Shown here: positions 7,681 through 10,567 of the stretch, one piece after another | How the letters are laid out: each line of letters opens with the position of its first letter | Numbering within the stretch: position 1 is the first letter of the stretch | From: Sphingomonas sp. | GTDB lineage: Bacteria; Pseudomonadota; Alphaproteobacteria; Sphingomonadales; Sphingomonadaceae | Assembly (NCBI GenBank): GCA_019247755.1 | Contig: JAFBAM010000052.1 | Coordinates: forward strand, 1-10,567 | Direction of reading: 5' to 3' | DNA length: 10,567 nucleotides | Program-made: the position numbers and the translations under genes | The notes under the pieces: model-generated | Database searches by the model: none | Told to the model about the DNA's origin: nothing | What the model saw: the letters and a program-made list of their open reading frames with translations, nothing else

Positions 7681-8022
7681 ATGGCGCGCGTTACGGTTGA
7701 AGATTGTGTCGACAAGATCCCGAACCGGTTCGACCTGGTTCTGATGGCTGCGCAGCGTGCGCGCCAGATTTCGGGCGGCGCCGACCTCACCATCGATCGC
7801 GATCGCGACAAGAATCCGGTCGTCGCGCTGCGCGAGATCGCCGACGTCACGGTGAAGCCGAAGGATCTCGAGGAAGCGATCGTCACCAACCTGCAGAAGG
7901 TTCGGATCGACGAGGAGGACGAGACGGAAGAGCTGGCATCGCTGAGCGAAGCTGCCGAAGCGCTGCGCCTGACCGCCGCCGCCCCGCCGCGTCCGACCCC
8001 GTCGGGCGGCGATTACGAATAG
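7681..8022 (+). CDS. rpoZ: DNA-directed RNA polymerase omega subunit
   Basis: Omega helps assemble and stabilise the beta' subunit of RNA polymerase and contributes to ppGpp response in proteobacteria. The 113-residue product begins MARVTVEDCVDKIPNRFDLV (1-20), the signature N-terminus of RpoZ, continued by MAAQRARQISGG (22-33). DKNPVVALREIAD (43-55) is the second conserved block. The C-terminal part (about 72-113) is acidic and then Ala/Pro-rich, and makes the protein longer than E. coli omega (91 residues); such tails vary among alphaproteobacteria. The ATG follows GGAG (7671-7674) by 6 nt. In several bacteria rpoZ precedes a spoT/rsh gene; here a repeat cluster and a metallophosphoesterase gene follow instead. 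Confidence 0.96.
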   Translation: MARVTVEDCVDKIPNRFDLVLMAAQRARQISGGADLTIDRDRDKNPVVALREIADVTVKPKDLEEAIVTNLQKVRIDEEDETEELASLSEAAEALRLTAAAPPRPTPSGGDYE

Positions 8023-8025
8023 CCA

Positions 8026-8113
8026 TCGTCACCCTGAACTTGTTTCAGGGTCCATCTCGAAGACCAAGTCGTACTTCAACGAAATGGATGCTGAACCAAG
8101 TTCAGCATGACGA
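8026..8113. repeat. REPIN-like intergenic element: two inverted 30-bp hairpin units
   Basis: Two 30-bp arms, 8026-8055 and 8084-8113, are inverted copies that match at 25 of 30 positions and are separated by 28 nt. Each arm is itself a hairpin with an 8-bp stem and 5-nt loop: ACCCTGAA (8031-8038) with TTCAGGGT (8044-8051), and ATGCTGAA (8088-8095) with TTCAGCAT (8101-8108). Paired inverted REP-type hairpins are the layout known as a REPIN. From memory, elements with this CCTGAAC/TTCAGG core are frequent between genes in sphingomonads; I could not search. It starts 4 nt after the rpoZ stop, so the hairpins may also act on the rpoZ mRNA 3' end. No T-tract follows, so it is not a typical intrinsic terminator. 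Confidence 0.8.
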
Positions 8114-8118
8114 AGTGT

Positions 8119-8152
8119 CTTGCTTCGTCGCTGCGCTCCTCGCAATGACGAG
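8119..8152. repeat. Second dispersed repeat family, abutting the pdeM start
   Basis: Read on the minus strand, 8152-8119 starts CTCGTCATTGCGAGGAGCGC and continues through a GCGACGAAGCAAG end. I recall very similar CGTCATTGCGAG...GAAGCAA elements as dispersed repeats in many alphaproteobacterial genomes. It follows the REPIN-like element after 5 nt, and a third potential hairpin, GACGAAG (8109-8115) with CTTCGTC (8123-8129), bridges the two. It ends 2 nt before the ATG of the next gene and so supplies that gene's 5' leader. Confidence 0.65.
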
Positions 8153-8154
8153 TC

Positions 8155-8817
8155 ATGGTTCCCTTTTCGTTCGCAGGCGAAACGTTCGAGGCGACGGCTG
8201 ACGGCGCGCTCTACTGGCGCGCGCAGAATGCGCTGCTCGTTGCCGACCTGCACCTCGAAAAGGCGAGCTGGTTTGCCCGCCTCGGGCAGTTCCTCCCGCC
8301 CTACGACTCGCATGCGACGCTGACTGCGCTGGCAGGCGAAATCGAGCGCACCGGCGCGAACCGCCTCTATTGCCTGGGCGACAGCTTCCATGACCGCTTC
8401 GGATGCGAGCGGCTTCCCGCCCGCGCACGCGAGCTTCTGACATCACTCACCTCAAGACTCGACTGGACCTGGATCGTCGGCAACCACGATCCGGGCTTTG
8501 CCGACCATTGCGGCGGAAAGATCGAGGATGAGGTTGAACTCGGCGGAATCATTCTGCGTCACGAAGCCGTCCGCGTCGAATCGCGGGCCGAAATCTCGGG
8601 GCATTTTCATCCCAAGCTACGCGTGAATCTTCGTGGCCGCCGCGTCTCGCGGCGCTGCTTCGTCAAATCCTCGACCAAGATCATCATGCCGGCGTTCGGC
8701 TCATTGGCCGGAGGCCTGGACGCGCATCACCCCGAGATCTTGGGTTCGGTCGGTGGAAAGGCTGCGGCGCTGGTTCCGGTATCGGACCGGCTGCTGCGCT
8801 TTCCGCTCGCCGCCTAG
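8155..8817 (+). CDS. pdeM: Ligase-associated DNA damage response endonuclease PdeM (metallophosphoesterase)
   Basis: This 220-residue calcineurin-like phosphoesterase matches the PdeM family, usually encoded in a bacterial DNA repair cluster with an ATP-dependent DNA ligase, an Lhr-like DEXH helicase and an exonuclease-like protein. Metal-binding motifs are complete: DLHLEK (D31, H33), GDSFHD (75-80, D76), GNHD (109-112) and GHFH (149-152). Family features include ARLGQFLPPYDSHATL (41-56) and MPAFGSLAGGLDAHHP (178-193) near the end. No signal peptide is seen. None of the usual partner genes is in the window. The ATG at 8155 has only a weak GACGAG before it, and the whole leader is repeat DNA. 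The gene ends in a 4-nt overlap (CTAG, 8814-8817) with the convergent small gene. A general metallophosphoesterase is the more cautious label. Confidence 0.85.
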   Translation: MVPFSFAGETFEATADGALYWRAQNALLVADLHLEKASWFARLGQFLPPYDSHATLTALAGEIERTGANRLYCLGDSFHDRFGCERLPARARELLTSLTSRLDWTWIVGNHDPGFADHCGGKIEDEVELGGIILRHEAVRVESRAEISGHFHPKLRVNLRGRRVSRRCFVKSSTKIIMPAFGSLAGGLDAHHPEILGSVGGKAAALVPVSDRLLRFPLAA

Positions 8818-9044
8818 GTGGGCCTTACCTCAATCGCCATTGCGCCGGTCGGCGACAGCACCAGCCGCGCGGTCGCGGGGCGCCGCTTCCCGAATGTCGC
8901 CGCCTGAAGCTCATTCCGCGCCGCATGCCGGTCGAACTTGAAGCCTTCCGCCTCGGCCGCGTCCTTCAAACGGTCGAGATGCACGTCGAGGTTTGCAATG
9001 CCCTCCTCGGGGTCGAACTTCATCGTCTCTTCGAGGTCGGCCAT
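8814..9044 (-). CDS. Small protein resembling the N-terminus of a PabC-type class IV aminotransferase/lyase
   Basis: A 76-residue protein. The pattern ETMKFDPEEGIANLDVHLDR (6-25), then LKDAAEAEGFKFDRHAARNE (26-45) and LQAATFGKRR (46-55), resembles the first 70 or so residues of the lyase part of sphingomonad PabB-PabC (aminodeoxychorismate synthase/lyase) fusions, as I remember them. This is a resemblance recalled, not computed. The rest of a class IV fold, including the PLP-binding Lys, is missing: an in-frame TAG at 8814-8816 ends it, overlapping the pdeM stop. An in-frame TGA lies 9 nt upstream of the ATG, so it is not an unmarked extension of a larger gene. A possible Shine-Dalgarno, GAAGG, lies just 3 nt from the ATG. 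It may be a remnant of pabB/pabC, a stand-alone small protein, or non-functional. Confidence 0.55.
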   Translation of the reverse strand: MADLEETMKFDPEEGIANLDVHLDRLKDAAEAEGFKFDRHAARNELQAATFGKRRPATARLVLSPTGAMAIEVRPT

Positions 9045-9051
9045 GGGCCTT

Positions 9052-9081
9052 CATTGCCCCGTGGATTGCGCGGCGGCAATG
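9052..9081. repeat. Inverted repeat CATTGCC/GGCAATG in divergent spacer
   Basis: CATTGCC (9052-9058) and GGCAATG (9075-9081) are perfect 7-bp inverted arms with a 16-nt spacer, lying between the small minus-strand gene and the dipeptidase gene. The position and size would suit a dimeric regulator site, overlapping the possible -35 of the dipeptidase promoter. No regulator is identifiable. Confidence 0.3.
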
Positions 9082-9094
9082 CTGTTCCTAAACC
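9066..9094 (+). promoter_or_regulatory. Possible dipeptidase promoter giving a leaderless mRNA
   Basis: TTGCGC (9066-9071), 17 nt, then TAAACC (9089-9094) forms a moderate sigma-70-like pair. Initiation about 7 nt downstream of the -10 would fall at or next to the ATG at 9102. The 17 nt before that ATG contain no purine-rich Shine-Dalgarno, which supports the leaderless reading. Confidence 0.35.
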
Positions 9095-9101
9095 TTCGCC
9101 C

Positions 9102-10364
9102 ATGACCGCCAAAGCCGCCCTCCTCGCCGCCTCGATGCTGATCGCATCGCCCGCCGCCGCCCAGTCCATCGACGCCAGGACCCAGGCGCGGATCGACCGC
9201 ATCCTGAAAGCGACTCCGCTGATCGACGGCCACAACGACCTCGCCGAGGAATTGCGCGAGAATTACGGCGGCAAGACTGAGGGGCTCGCCAGCGGCACCG
9301 ACCAGTGGAAACCGAAAGCGCTGATGACCGACATGGCGCGCCTGCACCAGGGCCGCGTCGGCGGGCAATTCTGGTCGGTCTATATTCCCGCCGAGGTCGA
9401 GGGCGACCGCGCGATCCGCAACACGCTTGAAGAGATCGATATCGCCAAGCGTTTCATCGCGGCATACCCCCGCGACCTCGAGCAGGCCTACACCGCCGAC
9501 GACGTCGTGCGCATCCACAAGGCTGGCCGTGTGGCCTCGCTGATCGGGATCGAGGGCGGGCACCAGATGGGCCACAGCTTCGCGGCGCTCCGTCAGTTCT
9601 ACAATCTCGGCGCGCGCTACATGACGCTGACGCACTTCAAAACCACCGACTGGGCGGACTCGGCCACTGACGTGCCGAAGCACAACGGCCTCACCGACTA
9701 CGGCAAGGCGGTCGTGCACGAGATGAACCGCATCGGCATGCTGGTCGACCTCAGCCACGTCAGCGAAGGCACGATGATGTCCGCGCTCGATGTATCGAAG
9801 GCTCCGATCATCTTCTCGCACTCCAGCGCCAAGGCGATCGACGGCCATCCGCGCAATGTCAGCGACGCGGTGCTCGCCCGCCTCGCCCAGAATGGCGGCG
9901 TGGTGATGGTCAATTTCGCGCCCGATTATGTGAACGAGGCGATCTGGAAATGGTCGGCCGACCGCGATGCCGAGGCGGCCCGCATTGCGCGCATGAACAC
10001 CGGCCATCCCAAGGCCGACATCGATGCCGCGATGGATGCATGGACCAAGGCGCACCCGCAGCCGGCCGCGACCGTCAGCCAGGTTGCCGACCATGTGGAT
10101 CACATCGCAAAAATCGCGGGCTATGATCATGTCGGGATCGGCGGCGACCTCGACGGCATCCCCAGTGTGCCGGTCGGCCTCACCGGCGTGCAGGACTATC
10201 CGAACCTGTTCGCCGAGCTGATCCGCCGCGGCTGGACCGACCAGAACCTCGCCAAGCTCGCCGGCGGCAACATCCTCCGCGTCCTCCGCCAGGCCGAGGC
10301 GGTATCGAAGTCGATGGCGAATGAACCGCCAGCCGCGGACCAGCTGACGCCCGACTACAGGTGA
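9102..10364 (+). CDS. Membrane dipeptidase (peptidase family M19), secreted
   Basis: Family M19 enzymes (renal-dipeptidase type) are di-zinc hydrolases of dipeptides; some also act on D-residues or beta-lactams. The 420-residue protein begins with a Sec signal peptide (1-20, ending SPAAA before QS), so it is periplasmic or exported. Zinc ligands are H44 and D46 in DGHND, the bridging E151 in EGGH, H219 in DLSH and H240 in FSHS; D349 in GIGGDLDG is the likely catalytic Asp. H219 and H240 are 21 residues apart, as in human DPEP1. LTHFKTTDWADS (176-187) is another family block. The frame is open upstream to 8925, but only ATG 9102 gives a signal peptide at the N-terminus. There is no Shine-Dalgarno. 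The stop overlaps the next gene's GTG by 4 nt. A role in recycling peptidoglycan or scavenged dipeptides is inference. Confidence 0.93.
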   Translation: MTAKAALLAASMLIASPAAAQSIDARTQARIDRILKATPLIDGHNDLAEELRENYGGKTEGLASGTDQWKPKALMTDMARLHQGRVGGQFWSVYIPAEVEGDRAIRNTLEEIDIAKRFIAAYPRDLEQAYTADDVVRIHKAGRVASLIGIEGGHQMGHSFAALRQFYNLGARYMTLTHFKTTDWADSATDVPKHNGLTDYGKAVVHEMNRIGMLVDLSHVSEGTMMSALDVSKAPIIFSHSSAKAIDGHPRNVSDAVLARLAQNGGVVMVNFAPDYVNEAIWKWSADRDAEAARIARMNTGHPKADIDAAMDAWTKAHPQPAATVSQVADHVDHIAKIAGYDHVGIGGDLDGIPSVPVGLTGVQDYPNLFAELIRRGWTDQNLAKLAGGNILRVLRQAEAVSKSMANEPPAADQLTPDYR

Positions 10365-10567
10365 CCGACCAGCCCCTTCGTGCGGCGATCATTCCCGTGA
10401 CGCCTCTGCAGCAGAATTGCACCCTGCTGTGGTGCACGGCGACGATGCGTGGCGCGTTCGTCGATCCGGGTGGCGACCTGCCGCGACTCAAGGCGGCAGC
10501 ACAGCAGGCCGGCGTCACCATTGAAAAGATCCTGCTGACCCACGGCCATATCGACCATTGCGGCAGC
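10361..10567 (+). CDS. MBL-fold metallo-hydrolase, N-terminal part (runs off window)
   Basis: Only the first 69 codons are visible. The residues IIPVTPLQQNCTLLWC (10-25), VDPGGDL (34-40) and ILLTHGHIDHCG (57-68) are typical of the small YcbL/glyoxalase II-like group of metallo-beta-lactamase-fold hydrolases. THGHIDH (60-66) supplies the first zinc ligands of HxHxDH; the remaining ligands lie beyond the edge. Members often hydrolyse thioesters such as S-lactoylglutathione, but the substrate cannot be set from this part. The start is GTG at 10361, with GTGA overlapping the dipeptidase stop TGA (10362-10364), a layout that usually means translational coupling. No signal peptide is present, so unlike the dipeptidase this should be cytoplasmic. 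Confidence 0.88.
   Translation, partial: MTDQPLRAAIIPVTPLQQNCTLLWCTATMRGAFVDPGGDLPRLKAAAQQAGVTIEKILLTHGHIDHCGS

Noticed and set aside
7581..7889. An N-terminal extension of the PLD gene to 7889.
   Set aside because: It would run antisense through the rpoZ start and promoter, is Ser/Arg-rich without similarity, and the PLD domain starts well downstream.
8031..8051. The hairpin just after rpoZ as an intrinsic terminator.
   Set aside because: The stem is only 8 bp and no T-run follows; it is better explained as one arm of the dispersed REPIN-like repeat.
9051..10130. A 359-codon minus-strand frame opposite the dipeptidase gene.
   Set aside because: The sense strand has complete M19 motifs and a signal peptide. 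The antisense product is His/Asp/Arg-rich without recognisable features.

Overview
The window is GC-rich chromosomal DNA that most likely comes from a sphingomonad-type alphaproteobacterium. This rests on the MgtE, cyclophilin, RpoZ and PLD sequences as I remember them, on a CDC48-family AAA ATPase (recurrent in that group), on an intergenic repeat with CCTGAAC/TTCAGG hairpins, and on dense packing with GTG and TTG starts. Taxonomy is inferred, not computed. I see no tRNA, rRNA, CRISPR array, transposase or phage gene. The content is mainly housekeeping and metabolic, and no intergenic stretch exceeds about 170 bases.

Layout: a partial mgtE-type Mg2+ transporter gene (1-590, minus) diverges from a two-gene unit of a cytoplasmic cyclophilin (710-1165) and an SDR oxidoreductase (TTG start, 1168-1923). 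A p97/VAT-like CDC48 ATPase with two AAA domains follows (1995-4304). It converges on an MFS exporter gene (4301-5599, minus). After a 167-base divergent spacer comes a PmtA-like phospholipid N-methyltransferase (5767-6408), convergent with a PLD/cardiolipin-synthase-like gene (about 6405-7580, minus). A 100-base divergent region carries a clear promoter for rpoZ (7681-8022). Between rpoZ and a PdeM-type metallophosphoesterase gene (8155-8817) lies a mosaic of two repeat families. A 76-codon gene on the minus strand (8814-9044), resembling the N-terminus of a PabC-type class IV enzyme, converges on pdeM. Last comes a secreted M19 dipeptidase gene (9102-10364), overlapping by 4 nt a partial MBL-fold hydrolase gene (10361-end).

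How the genes relate: the methyltransferase and PLD genes both point to membrane phospholipid head-group metabolism. The cyclophilin and the CDC48 ATPase both act on protein folding or unfolding. The dipeptidase and MBL hydrolase look translationally coupled. All three convergent junctions are 4-nt overlaps in which the two stop codons share CTAA or CTAG, leaving no room for a terminator between the genes.

I found no convincing new multi-gene system. The observations most worth checking are the REPIN-like repeat with compensatory stem changes next to the pdeM start, the PabC-like gene fragment, the bacterial CDC48 without a proteasome-docking tail, and a possible leaderless dipeptidase transcript.
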